DNA of 64,000 nt. Source: Nesterenkonia muleiensis (GTDB lineage Bacteria > Actinomycetota > Actinomycetes > Actinomycetales > Micrococcaceae). Made by a program: the position numbers and the translations under genes. The DNA lies in NCBI RefSeq assembly GCF_003600155.1, contig NZ_QWLD01000003.1, positions 186,001 to 250,000 on the forward strand. The letters run 5' to 3'. Shown here piece by piece: positions 1 to 8,900 of the stretch. Under the pieces are notes generated by a model, which was not told where the DNA came from, searched no databases, and saw only the letters and a program-made list of their open reading frames with translations. Position 1 is the stretch's first letter; each line of letters begins with the position of its first letter.

Positions 1-81
1 TGTGAACTCACTCAGATTTCCTCCGAGATGTGCTACTGAGATGCCCTTGAGGACCTCTGCTAAAGGATGCTGATGACTCAC
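1..81 (-). CDS. 5'-terminal fragment of an unidentified gene (truncated by window edge)
   Basis: A reading frame opens with GTG at 81, overlaps the stop of the upstream CoA-transferase in a GTGA arrangement, and stays open for 27 codons to the window edge. The overlap suggests a translationally coupled fourth gene of the symporter/CoA-transferase operon. The visible residues include LKGISVAHLGG, which loosely recalls the N-terminal strand of CaiB/BaiF CoA-transferases, so it may be a paralogue of its neighbour. This is too short to be sure. Confidence 0.4.
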   Translation of the reverse strand, partial: MSHQHPLAEVLKGISVAHLGGNLSEFT

Positions 82-1424
82 CACAACGACCTCTCAATCT
101 TCATCTCACGGGGAACTCCTTCAGGCCAGAGAATGCCATGTGACTCAAGATGATCGATCTTCTCCTGGCTATAACCGAGCACTTCTCTGAGGACGGTACT
201 GGTATCGGCCCCGAGGAGCGGAAACTGTGATTTCAGCTGCCATTCATCCTGTCCGTCAGCGGCAAGCACCGGAAGTGCCTGCACGCGGAAGTCGCCCAAT
301 GCCGGGTGCTCTGTGTTCTGCAGCAGTCCACGTTCAGCCAGTTGCGGATCGTTCTCCACTCTGTCCATACCTGCTTGCACCGGAGCTGCCGGCACTCCCG
401 CCGTAGCAAGCAGTTCTGTAGCCTCATATTTCTCATACTCCAGGAAATACTCAGAGAGGGAGCTCTCAATCGCCTCAACCTGTTCGTGCAAAGCAGAGAA
501 AGCCAGCTCCGCGTACTCGTCCAATGCCGGCGTAAGAGCCTTGAGCAGACCTTCCCACTGCTCCGGAGTCTCCACGGTGAGCGCTACCCAGTCGTTGTCC
601 CCCTGACCTTTGGTGCGGAAAACATTGCTCAGTGGCGCACGATCACCCCGATACCCCACATCCCGTCCATAGGGATCAACGGAACGATTGCCCTCTGGGA
701 AAGTCTCCGGTGGGGCTGCTCCAGTCGTGAGGTACTCGGTAAGAGCCGGCCCGATCAGCGAAAGCCCGGTTTCGACCTGGGAAAGGTCGAGCCTCGTGCC
801 TTCACCGGTGCTCTGAGCACGCTTGAGCGCTCCCAGCACTCCGATCGCGCCCATATAGCCGGCTGTCACATCGAGGTATGAATAGCCCCAACCTGCTGGA
901 TCGCGTCCCGGCACACCCGAGATGGCTGTCATGCCGCTCATAGCTTGGGCGGTGGGGCCCCATGTGTTCTTCGGAGCATGCGGCCCGTTGTGACCGAATC
1001 CCGAAATGCTGGCGTAAACGATCGATGGGTTGAGTTCCTTCATCACCTTGAAAGACAGTCCCCAGCTCTTCATCACAGAGGACGAGAACGACTCAGTCAC
1101 CACATCTACTTCACGGATCAGGTCCTTGATGACTTCTAGCCCCTCATCCGATTTCACGTTGATCGTGACCGATTCTTTGCCGACATTGAGGTTTGAGAAG
1201 AATGCTCCGTTGTTGTAGGTCATCTCCTTGGTGTCCTTGTGAAACATTGCCGTACGCATAGGATCTGGACCCTTGGGCCATTCAATTTTGATAATCCGTG
1301 CCCCCAGCCCTCCCAGATACCTGGTCATCGTGGGTCCTGCCACACTCCAGGTGAAATCGAGGACAGTTACTCCCTGCAGCGGTAACCCGGTCAGTTCAAA
1401 ATGTTCGGAATGCTCAGCACTCAT
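78..1424 (-). CDS. CaiB/BaiF family (class III) CoA-transferase
   Basis: The 448-residue product is expected to move CoA between acyl-CoA and a free carboxylic acid in the cytoplasm through an aspartyl-CoA anhydride. It starts with the family's LQGVTVLDFTW motif, followed by ADLGA-like and IKIEWPKGPDP segments. YSYLDVTAG is the likely site of the nucleophilic Asp. The length is slightly above the usual 400-420. ATG at 1424 overlaps the stop of the upstream small membrane gene by 4 bp, so the two are coupled. With a symporter upstream and a divergent thiolase, it probably activates an imported acid for CoA-linked degradation. The substrate cannot be read from sequence. Confidence 0.88.
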   Translation of the reverse strand: MSAEHSEHFELTGLPLQGVTVLDFTWSVAGPTMTRYLGGLGARIIKIEWPKGPDPMRTAMFHKDTKEMTYNNGAFFSNLNVGKESVTINVKSDEGLEVIKDLIREVDVVTESFSSSVMKSWGLSFKVMKELNPSIVYASISGFGHNGPHAPKNTWGPTAQAMSGMTAISGVPGRDPAGWGYSYLDVTAGYMGAIGVLGALKRAQSTGEGTRLDLSQVETGLSLIGPALTEYLTTGAAPPETFPEGNRSVDPYGRDVGYRGDRAPLSNVFRTKGQGDNDWVALTVETPEQWEGLLKALTPALDEYAELAFSALHEQVEAIESSLSEYFLEYEKYEATELLATAGVPAAPVQAGMDRVENDPQLAERGLLQNTEHPALGDFRVQALPVLAADGQDEWQLKSQFPLLGADTSTVLREVLGYSQEKIDHLESHGILWPEGVPREMKIERSLW

Positions 1425-1861
1425 GACACCACCACATTAGGCTCGCCTTCAGAATGTTCTTCTTGCAGTTTCAAAATCCCGGAGATACTGGCGATATATG
1501 CGTACATCACACCTCCGACAACGCTGTAGAAGGGCCATCCGAACAAGAACAGCACAGCAGTACTGGCGGGAAGGCCAGCGAGCCATTGGTCAGTGTTATC
1601 TAGCGTCAGCAAGGCAATCAGCCACAAGGCCACCGAGATGACGTTGAAGGTATGCAGCGCCCCCATGATGGTTCTTCTGCGTGTGGTATCGGGAATGTCG
1701 CTGACCGAGAGGTAAAGAAGCACCGCAATAATCGCCGGCAGCGCTAGGAAAATCAGGAACGGAATGTTGGCCATCATCCCGATGAATCCCAGGATCATGA
1801 CGATAGTGAGCGAATAGACCAACGCGTCGATCCGCCGGTGAGTGGCGACTGAGACACTCAT
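1421..1861 (-). CDS. small four-helix membrane protein, probable partner of the symporter
   Basis: The 146-residue protein has about four hydrophobic segments (roughly residues 12-30, 33-52, 72-90 and 98-122) and charged ends. I do not recognise a named family. It overlaps both neighbours by ATGA junctions, so it is made together with the sodium:solute symporter upstream. Small membrane proteins next to SSS-family symporters are a known arrangement (the DUF485 protein beside ActP, the DUF997 protein beside PanF). By analogy this may be an accessory subunit, which is inference. Confidence 0.7.
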   Translation of the reverse strand: MSVSVATHRRIDALVYSLTIVMILGFIGMMANIPFLIFLALPAIIAVLLYLSVSDIPDTTRRRTIMGALHTFNVISVALWLIALLTLDNTDQWLAGLPASTAVLFLFGWPFYSVVGGVMYAYIASISGILKLQEEHSEGEPNVVVS

Positions 1862-3429
1862 TGGTCCTCCTTCTGAGTGGTTGAGCGGCTTGTACGATCA
1901 GCTCCAGCGCTGGGTATGTGCTCAGCAATAGCAGCAGCGGAAGCCGAGACAGGGGCGGGAGTGCGGTAAAGGTTCTCGTACTTCTCCTGATCCGCCGCGC
2001 TTTGCGTGAGAAGAGAGACCACCACATAGAGGACGACGCCGGAAACTATCACACTGAACCCCGGAAAGAACTGAGCTGGAGGCTGCCACCAGTCGAATAT
2101 TCGGGGAGCCACAGTGATAAAGACATTCAGCCCGAGACTGCCAATGATGGCGGCCAATGCCCCGGTACTGGTTCCTTTGCGCCAGTAGAGACCCAACACG
2201 ATTGGGCCCATAATGGCTCCAGCAAAAGCTGCCCACCCGATGGCACCGAGAAGATAGATGATCTGATCCAAGAAGAGCGCCACGGCCACGGCGGCAAAAG
2301 TGACTACAGCGCTTGCGATGCGGTTCCAGGTCAGTTCACGCTTCAAGGTGATACCGAGCCCACCCATAAGATCCCGAGTCGCAGCGCTTGCACCAATAGT
2401 AATGAAGCTACTTGCACTAGACATAATTGCCGCCAGCAACGCAGTCAAGGCAAAGGCCGCCAGCAGCGGCGTGGTGAACTCCACCAGGAAGAGCGGCGCC
2501 GTGTTATCCGGATCGCTGTATTCTTCCACCCCACCAATCTCTATTTGATTCCGGGCAGCAAGGCCGACGCCCAGGGAGAACAGTGTAGTAATACCGTAGC
2601 CAATCGCCGCCACTGTCGCACCCCACTTGAGCTCCCGCGGGGACCTGAGCATCAGGAACTTATGCACCAGCTGGGGCTGCCCTATCATTCCCACACCGAT
2701 CATGATCGTGTTAGCCACGACCCACACTGCAGGTTGCACCCCGTCCAGAGCAATAAAATCACTATCCGCTTGCCAGAGAGTGTCGATCGTAGCGTTCCAG
2801 CCCCCACCAAGGTTCATGGCTACGAAGAAGACCACGATCGACATCGCGATCATGATCAGTCCCTGAATGAGATCGGTCCAGATAGCAGCGAGCATTCCGC
2901 CGGCTACCGTATAGGCGGCAACGATCCCTGCCCCGATGACTAAGGAAAGCTCGAAAGGCAGGCCAAGCAGGAGCATAGTGATAAATCCTGCGGCAACCAC
3001 CTGAGCCGTCATGTAGCCGATGGAGCCGATGATCATGGCAATGGCCATCCAGAGCTGTGCAGATTTCTTCTGGTAGCGCACCCGAACCAGGTCCGGCACA
3101 CTGTAAGCCTGGTGCCGGTGGGCAATTACTCGCAGTTTCCCTCCGAGCAGAAACCACGTCAGGGCAAAGCCAAAAGGAGCTAGGAAAGCACCGGCGAGAA
3201 TGGCGCCGATACCCCATGTAGACGTCGAACCAGCCATCCCCATCATCCCCCATCCACTTTGGATGGAGGAGAAGGAGGCAATGGCCATCACGAAGAACCC
3301 CAGTGATTGGCCAGCAACTAGAAATTCCTTGGAGGATTTCATGCGTTTGTTGGCCCAATATCCGATCCCAAGCATTAACCCGAGATAGATCACCGCAATA
3401 GTGATGATCATAATCTGAGCGTCCATCAT
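1858..3429 (-). CDS. sodium:solute symporter (SSS family)
   Basis: The 523-residue protein has about 13 hydrophobic helices. It carries SSS hallmarks: the N-terminal YLGLMLGIGYWANKR segment followed by SSKEFLVAGQSLG, and the central GGMLAAIWTDLIQG signature. It should import a carboxylate or similar solute with Na+ across the cytoplasmic membrane. ATG at 3429 has GGGG five bases upstream; a GTG at 3435 and an ATG at 3426 are alternatives. It is the first gene of the minus-strand operon whose promoter lies in the 3430-3711 gap. PanF/proline-type transporters are the nearest resemblance, and the substrate is unknown. Confidence 0.9.
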   Translation of the reverse strand: MMDAQIMIITIAVIYLGLMLGIGYWANKRMKSSKEFLVAGQSLGFFVMAIASFSSIQSGWGMMGMAGSTSTWGIGAILAGAFLAPFGFALTWFLLGGKLRVIAHRHQAYSVPDLVRVRYQKKSAQLWMAIAMIIGSIGYMTAQVVAAGFITMLLLGLPFELSLVIGAGIVAAYTVAGGMLAAIWTDLIQGLIMIAMSIVVFFVAMNLGGGWNATIDTLWQADSDFIALDGVQPAVWVVANTIMIGVGMIGQPQLVHKFLMLRSPRELKWGATVAAIGYGITTLFSLGVGLAARNQIEIGGVEEYSDPDNTAPLFLVEFTTPLLAAFALTALLAAIMSSASSFITIGASAATRDLMGGLGITLKRELTWNRIASAVVTFAAVAVALFLDQIIYLLGAIGWAAFAGAIMGPIVLGLYWRKGTSTGALAAIIGSLGLNVFITVAPRIFDWWQPPAQFFPGFSVIVSGVVLYVVVSLLTQSAADQEKYENLYRTPAPVSASAAAIAEHIPSAGADRTSRSTTQKEDQ

Positions 3430-3711
3430 CGACACCCCGAATCTGTTGCTGTGTGCAATAAGGCTTGACGGTGTATCACCGGCACCTCCTCAGACATGTA
3501 CATAGTGGACAAGGGGACGAGTTTCCTTCTCCACCATGGTCACCGTAATGTGCGTCACATTCATATAGCTCGCAGTGCTATAAAACCTTGATGTGAATAT
3601 CTGAACTAGATATCCCCTCTGTGACCACGAGCACGTAGCCTTTACGGCATCGAGACTCAGTAGTTTGATTGTCCACATTGAAACTCAGTCGATACATGAA
3701 GAGGTGCTGTG
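3430..3711. promoter_or_regulatory. divergent promoter region with inverted repeat TATAGC-N7-GCTATA
   Basis: This gap separates the symporter operon from the thiolase/PucR pair, so it must hold both promoters. An inverted repeat TATAGC-N7-GCTATA lies at 3564-3582 and is a plausible operator for the adjacent PucR-type regulator. TTGTCC at 3670 with GATACA about 16 bp downstream is a weak promoter candidate for the thiolase. No gene is seen here. Confidence 0.35.
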
Positions 3712-4857
3712 ATGAGAGAAGTGGTTATTGTGTCTGCCCAGCGAAGCCCAGTCGGACGGCGCAAGGGCGCACTGTCGGGCCTTCATCCAGCAGACTTGGC
3801 CGCCCAGGTGCTCAACGGCCTGATGGACAGCGTGGGCTTGGCCCCGAGCGTGGTGGACGATGTGATCTTCGGCTGTGTGACCCAGGCTGGAGAGCAGACC
3901 GGGAACATTGCCCGTACTGCTGTGCTGGCAGCGGGATGGCCCATTGAGGTCCCCGGGGTGACCGTGGACAGGCAGTGCGGCTCGTCCCAGCAGGCGATCA
4001 GCTTCGCCGCTGCTGTGATCGCCTCCGGACAGGCTGAAGTGGTGATCGCCGGTGGCGTGGAGTCCATGACACGCAACCCTCTGGGCTCATCCGCTCAGGA
4101 TAAGGATCCGTTGGGCTCCCAGTTCCGCGAGCGCTTCGGTGTAGCTCCACATCAGGGCATCGGTGCGGAGATGATCGCTGAACAGTGGGGGTTCTCCCGT
4201 ACTGCGCTGGATGAGTACTCACTGCGCTCACATTCCCGAGCCGCTGAAGCCTGGGATTCCGGACAGATCGGTGAGCAGATTGTGCCGATCACCCTGCCAG
4301 ATGGAAGCCAATTCACACGGGATGAGGGGATCCGAGCTGGTGGAACCTTGGAGAAGCTCTCACTTTTGGATCCGGCATTCAAGGAAGACGGGGTGATCAC
4401 TGCTGGGAACTCCTCGCAGATCTCTGACGGGGCGGCCTCGCTGCTGCTGATGTCGGAGCAAAAGGCGGCAGAGCTCGGTGTGAGACCGCTGGCCAGAGTA
4501 CACACTTCAGTGGTGTCTGGCAGTGATCCAGTCATTATGCTCACCGGCCCCATTCCCGCCACCAAGAAGGTCCTCTCCCGCGCCGGCCTCTCCCTGGAGA
4601 GGATCGGAACCTTTGAGGTCAACGAGGCCTTTGCCCCGGTGGTCCTGGCCTGGCAGAAGGAGACCGGAGCCGATTGGGACATGGTGAACCCGCACGGCGG
4701 GGCGATCGCCCTAGGCCACCCCCTAGGCGCATCAGGTGCCCGGCTGATGACCGACATGCTGCACCGAATGCGCACCAAGAACATTGAGTACGGCCTGCAG
4801 ACCATGTGCGAGGGCGGCGGGCAGGCCAACGCCACCATCATCCAACTCAGCGAATGA
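3712..4857 (+). CDS. thiolase (acetyl-CoA acyltransferase)
   Basis: The 381-residue product matches the thiolase length. The nucleophilic Cys89 sits in VDRQCGSSQQA. The His of NPHGGAIALGHPLG and the second Cys of MCEGGGQANA complete the active site. It should cleave 3-ketoacyl-CoA with CoA, or run the reverse condensation, in the cytoplasm. ATG at 3712 follows GAGG by seven bases and is preferred over the GTG three bases upstream. The stop overlaps the next start (ATGA), which couples it to the PucR regulator. With the divergent CoA-transferase and symporter it suggests a beta-oxidation-like route for an imported acid. Confidence 0.93.
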   Translation: MREVVIVSAQRSPVGRRKGALSGLHPADLAAQVLNGLMDSVGLAPSVVDDVIFGCVTQAGEQTGNIARTAVLAAGWPIEVPGVTVDRQCGSSQQAISFAAAVIASGQAEVVIAGGVESMTRNPLGSSAQDKDPLGSQFRERFGVAPHQGIGAEMIAEQWGFSRTALDEYSLRSHSRAAEAWDSGQIGEQIVPITLPDGSQFTRDEGIRAGGTLEKLSLLDPAFKEDGVITAGNSSQISDGAASLLLMSEQKAAELGVRPLARVHTSVVSGSDPVIMLTGPIPATKKVLSRAGLSLERIGTFEVNEAFAPVVLAWQKETGADWDMVNPHGGAIALGHPLGASGARLMTDMLHRMRTKNIEYGLQTMCEGGGQANATIIQLSE

Positions 4858-5994
4858 CCTGGGCAGCACCACAGGCTCGGCAGATTCCCGAGGTTGTCTT
4901 CGAACGACTCCGGGAATCGGAGGACACGCTGATGACCGACGTGGTCTGTCACGTGCGCACCACGTATCAGACCTACTCCCTGGTGACTGATCAGGAGCTG
5001 CGATCCTCATTTCGGCAGAACCTGGATATCTCGATTCAAACCGTTCGAAGGGCGGCCCCGCCGGAGGCTGCCACCCTGGAACGCTATGCTCAGATTTCAC
5101 GCAGTCGATTCGAAAAAGGTGTCCTAGTCGATGAGCTCATTCGAGCTTTCCGGTGGAGCATTGGAGTGATCGCGGATCAGCTGACTGTTATTCTCAAAGA
5201 TCTGGGCGTCTCCGCGGAGTCAGGGGTGCACGCCTATCGACTGATCTGGCGAGCCAGTGACGACTACACCTCTCAGCTGGTCAGTGAGTACCGGCGTCAC
5301 CAGATCCGGCTGGATTCGCAGAACCGTGAGATGAAGGCAGATATCCTCAGCCGCCTACAGTCCGGAACTGTGGATAAGGAGACGCTCCGGGTGCTCAGCT
5401 CTCGGTTCAACCTCTTGCAGGAGCAGTCGGTGTGTGCGTTTCGGGCCAAACCCACCGACTCCGCCTTAGACGTCCTGGATGTGATGGTCCAGGCAGACAC
5501 TGCCCTGGTAAGAAGTCGTGGGTTCGCCGCGATCAAGGGAGACCACGTCGTCGGAGTCTGTACTGACCCGATCTCGATCAGCGGCCCAGTGGCCATCCCA
5601 CACCTCGCTCACCGAGTTGCCGACCTCGTTCGCCAGTGCCAAGGCGGTGCTGTCTACCTCCATGGGCCAGGAGCCAGGCAACTACAGCCTTGAGGATGTC
5701 ACCTGGCGCGCTGTTGTCGATCCAGCTGATCCTCTGATGCCGCATCTGGCCCGGATATTCCTGGAGCCGCTGATGGATCGGGTGAGCGATCCCCAGATTC
5801 TGCTCCACACAGTCCAGGCATATCTGGAGGCCGACCGCTCATACAACCAGGCGGCCAAACACCTCCACTGTCATGCCAATACCGTGCGCTACCGAATCGG
5901 TAGGTTTCAGGAGCTTACCGGAGTCGATGTGGACTCAACGGAGGTGATGACCTCGCTGATGTGGTTCTTGGAGGCCCGAGCTCGCACAAGCTGA
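4854..5994 (+). pseudogene. PucR/CdaR-type transcriptional regulator, interrupted by a frameshift
   Basis: The first frame (4854 to about 5600) gives the N-terminal and middle region of a PucR-like regulator. The second frame (about 5600 to 5994) gives the C-terminal PucR helix-turn-helix, seen as YLEADRSYNQAAKHLHCHANTVRYRI. The shift is one base between about 5590 and 5610, because SFASAKAVLSTS continues the expected sequence in the new frame. The start overlaps the thiolase stop as ATGA. It probably regulated the surrounding acyl-CoA locus. As a single lesion it could be recent inactivation or a sequence error, and both halves otherwise look well preserved. Confidence 0.8.
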
Positions 5995-6001
5995 CTAGAC
6001 G

Positions 6002-6982
6002 CTATGCCGAGCCGTCGAACAGGGTGGTCACCGACCCGTCAGTGAAGACCTCCTTGATGGCGCGGGCCAGGATCGGGGCGATGGAGAGCACGGTGAGCTG
6101 CTCGAAGCGCTTCTCCGGTGGGATCGGCAGGGTGTTGGTCACCACCACCTCGCGCGCTCCGCAGTTGGACAGTTTCTCGGTGGCCGGCGGGGAGAGGATC
6201 GCATGGGTGGCTGCGATGATCACTGAGGTGGCTCCGGCCTCCTTGAGGATGCTCACTGCCCCGGCGATGGTGCCTCCGGTGTCGATCATGTCGTCGATCA
6301 GCACACAGGTCCGGCCTTCGATCTCGCCGACCACCTGCTTGGACTCTGCCTTGTTCGGCTTGGTCAGGTCGCGGGTCTTGTGCACGAAGGCAAGGGGCAC
6401 ACCGCCGAGCCGGTCGGCCCACCGTTCGGCCACTCGCACGCGTCCGGTGTCAGGGGAGACCACGGTGACCTCCTCCCCTGCCACCTGCTCGCGGATGTAG
6501 TCAGCCAGCAGCGGAATGCCGAAGAGGTGGTCCACCGGACCGTCGAAGAACCCCTGGATCTGGTCGGTGTGCAGGTCCACACTCATGATCCTGTCCGCGC
6601 CGGAGGCCTTGTACAGATCTGCCACCAGGCGGGCGGAGATGGGTTCGCGGCCGCGGCCCTTCTTATCCTGGCGCGAGTAGGGGTAGAAGGGGCTGACCAC
6701 AGTGATCCGCTTAGCAGAGGCCCGCTTCATGGAGTCGATCATCAGCAGCTGCTCCATGAGCCAGTTGTTCAGCGGTGCGGGATGCGACTGCAGCAGAAAC
6801 ACGTCCTTACCGCGCACCGATTCGGAGGAACGGACATAGATTTCCCCGTTGGCGAAGTCATAGGCGCTCATCGGCAGCAGCTCGGTGCCGATCTCGGTGA
6901 CGATCTCCTGCGCCAGCTCCGGGTGGGCCCGCCCGGAGGCGATAACCATGGTCTTCTCGGTGCTCTGCCTGATTTCGTCCAT
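6002..6982 (-). CDS. prs: ribose-phosphate pyrophosphokinase (PRPP synthetase)
   Basis: The 326-residue enzyme makes PRPP from ribose 5-phosphate and ATP for nucleotide, His and Trp synthesis. It shows FLLQSHPAP near the N-terminus, SVDLHTDQIQGFF in the ATP/metal region, VVSPDTGRVRVAE, and the PRPP-binding loop VLIDDMIDTGG. It lies 38 bp downstream of glmU on the same strand. The glmU-prs pair is a standard actinobacterial arrangement, so this is core chromosome. Confidence 0.97.
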   Translation of the reverse strand: MDEIRQSTEKTMVIASGRAHPELAQEIVTEIGTELLPMSAYDFANGEIYVRSSESVRGKDVFLLQSHPAPLNNWLMEQLLMIDSMKRASAKRITVVSPFYPYSRQDKKGRGREPISARLVADLYKASGADRIMSVDLHTDQIQGFFDGPVDHLFGIPLLADYIREQVAGEEVTVVSPDTGRVRVAERWADRLGGVPLAFVHKTRDLTKPNKAESKQVVGEIEGRTCVLIDDMIDTGGTIAGAVSILKEAGATSVIIAATHAILSPPATEKLSNCGAREVVVTNTLPIPPEKRFEQLTVLSIAPILARAIKEVFTDGSVTTLFDGSA

Positions 6983-7020
6983 GCGGCGTGTGTCCCTGTT
7001 CTTTCGGTCCTTGGCGGGGG

Positions 7021-8487
7021 TTATTCGGCGGTGGGGGTGTTGGTGTTGTTCTGGGCGTCGTCGGCAGCCTGGGCAGCAGCCGAATCAGGCCGTTTGGCCT
7101 GTACCCAGCCTTCGGCGTTTCGCTGCGGGGCGACTGTCAGGGCGAGCGCACCGGGGGGCACGTCTTTACGCACCACGGCACCGGCACCGGTGTAGGCGCC
7201 GTCGCCGATCTCCACCGGGGCGACGAACACAGTGTTGGAGCTGGTGCGCACATGGGAGCCGATGATGGTGCGGTGCTTGTTCTCACCGTCGTAGTTGGCG
7301 GTGATGTTGCCGCAGCCGATGTTGCTGTACTCACCGATGGTGGTGTCACCGGCATAGCCGAGGTGGGAGAGCTTGGAGCCGCGGCCCACGGTGACGTTCT
7401 TGGTCTCGTAAAAGGCACCGATCTTGCCGTCCTCGCCCAGGACTGTGCCCGGGCGCAAGTAGCTGTAGGGGCCGACGACGCCGCCGGCACCGATCACTGC
7501 CCCGGTGCCGTGGGCGCGGGTCACTGTGGCGCCCTGGCCCACGGTGACATCGGTGAGCGTGCTGTCAGGGCCGACCACGGCGTCGCGGGCAATGTGGGTG
7601 TCCCCGTGCAGCTGGGTGCCCGGCAGGATGGTGGTGTCCTCCTCCAGGGTCACGGTGGCATCGATCCATGTGCTGGCGGGATCGATCACGGTGGTGCCGG
7701 CACGCATGGCGGCGGTGACGGTGCGGCGGTTGAGCTCGGCGCCCAACGCCTGGAGCTGGACCCGGTCATTGGCGCCTTCGACCTGCCAGCGGTCCTCAGT
7801 GATCAGCGCAGAGACACGGCGCCCGGAGTCTCTGGCGATGGAGAGCACATCGGTCAGGTACTTCTCGCCCTGGGCGTTGTCGGCTGAGACTCTGCTGAGA
7901 GCCTCGGTGAGCGCTGCGGCCTCGAAGGCGTAGATACCCGAGTTGATCTCAGGGATCCTGCGCTGCAGGTCGGTGGCGTCCTTGTGCTCGACAATGCCGG
8001 TGACCTCATCGCCTTGGCGCAGGATCCGGCCGTAGCCTGTAGGGTCCTCAAGCTCGGTGGTCAGTACGGTGACGGCGTTGCCGGAGGATTGGTGCTCAGC
8101 GACCAGCTCCTGGAGCAGGTCTGAGGTGAGCAGCGGGACATCGCCGTAGGTCACCACCACGGTGCCGGAGCCTGTGTCAGCTCCTGCCTGGCGCAGAGCG
8201 TCCAGCCCGCACTCCACGGCCCGGCCGGTGCCGGGGACTTCGTCCTGGTCGGCCAGGAGCACGCCGGGGTCCTGCTGGTGAATATGCGCAGCGACCTGCT
8301 CGCGCTGGTGGCGCACGACGGCCACCAGGTGCTCCGGGTCCAGGGCGCGGGCTGCGGTGAGGGCATGGCCGACCATGGAGACCCCGCCCAGGGTGTGAAG
8401 GATCTTGGGGGTTCGTGACTTCATACGCGTTCCGGCCCCTGCTGCCAGTACGATGACGGCGGTGGGACGGACGGCGATCTCTGACAC
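7021..8487 (-). CDS. glmU: bifunctional GlmU: N-acetylglucosamine-1-P uridyltransferase / glucosamine-1-P acetyltransferase
   Basis: The 488-residue enzyme makes UDP-GlcNAc for peptidoglycan. The N-terminal pyrophosphorylase domain has LAAGAGTRMKS. The C-terminal left-handed beta-helix is visible as hexapeptide repeats from about residue 255, with GENKHRTIIGSHV near its end. GTG at 8487 is chosen because AGGAGA lies about seven bases upstream. A TTG at 8517 would place the start next to the tRNA gene without a better ribosome site. The C-terminus has a variable tail. It is followed by prs. Confidence 0.97.
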   Translation of the reverse strand: MSEIAVRPTAVIVLAAGAGTRMKSRTPKILHTLGGVSMVGHALTAARALDPEHLVAVVRHQREQVAAHIHQQDPGVLLADQDEVPGTGRAVECGLDALRQAGADTGSGTVVVTYGDVPLLTSDLLQELVAEHQSSGNAVTVLTTELEDPTGYGRILRQGDEVTGIVEHKDATDLQRRIPEINSGIYAFEAAALTEALSRVSADNAQGEKYLTDVLSIARDSGRRVSALITEDRWQVEGANDRVQLQALGAELNRRTVTAAMRAGTTVIDPASTWIDATVTLEEDTTILPGTQLHGDTHIARDAVVGPDSTLTDVTVGQGATVTRAHGTGAVIGAGGVVGPYSYLRPGTVLGEDGKIGAFYETKNVTVGRGSKLSHLGYAGDTTIGEYSNIGCGNITANYDGENKHRTIIGSHVRTSSNTVFVAPVEIGDGAYTGAGAVVRKDVPPGALALTVAPQRNAEGWVQAKRPDSAAAQAADDAQNNTNTPTAE

Positions 8488-8518
8488 GTGGGCTCTCCTG
8501 GGGTCAGTTCTGGACAAG

Positions 8519-8589
8519 CTCCGCCACTAGGACTCGAACCTAGACTCTCGGTACCAAAAACCGGTGTGCTGCCTTTACACCATGGCGGA
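8519..8589 (-). tRNA. tRNA-Gln (anticodon UUG)
   Basis: The minus strand folds as a 71-nt cloverleaf without encoded CCA. The acceptor arms TCCGCCA and TGGCGGA pair fully, with discriminator G. The T arm is CTAGG-TTCGAGT-CCTAG. The anticodon arm CCGGT-TTTTGGT-ACCGA places TTG at positions 34-36 and has one mismatch at the outer pair. It lies just upstream of glmU on the same strand, as in related Micrococcales. Confidence 0.95.
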
Positions 8590-8900
8590 ATATGCAGCCC
8601 CACTAGGGTACCGCAGGAGACACGACACTTCGGTGCGAGGAACCCCGACACTGCTGGCGGCTTAGCGAAGAGCGGGGCGTGAGCGCCGCAAGCGCGAACC
8701 AGTTCCTTAGGCGTGAAGGCGAGCGCACGCTCGCCGAGGCGGACCCCTGACGTCAGGGACCCGTGCAAACGCATGGCGTTTGTGCGGGCCACGTCAGGGA
8801 CCGAGCGCGGCACACGCGCCGCCGGGACCAACTTCAGGCGCGAAGGCCCGCGCAAGCGGGCCGAGAGGCGGCGCGACCTGCGCGCGTCGCCGGGACCAGC
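8590..8900. repeat. gene-free stretch with clustered GC-rich palindromes
   Basis: No gene is visible between tRNA-Gln and the XRE-like gene. Instead there is a series of hairpins: GGCGAGCG-CA-CGCTCGCC (8718-8735), the perfect palindrome CCCTGACGTCAGGG (8745-8758), GCAAACGC-ATG-GCGTTTGT (8765-8783), and GGCCCGC-GCAA-GCGGGCC (8845-8862). Two of them sit in the same frame, GGCG(T/C)GAA before the stem and CCGAG followed by GGCGG after it. They therefore look like diverged copies of one structured repeat with compensating stem changes. They could terminate transcripts of the XRE gene. Confidence 0.6.

Noticed and set aside
1918-2943. A 341-codon plus-strand frame opposite the symporter
   Set aside because: Its translation is Arg/His/Ser-rich with no family resemblance, while the other strand encodes a clear SSS transporter.
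8488-8517. Longer GlmU start at TTG 8517
   Set aside because: AGGAGA lies just before GTG 8487, and the extra ten residues precede the normal GlmU N-terminus.
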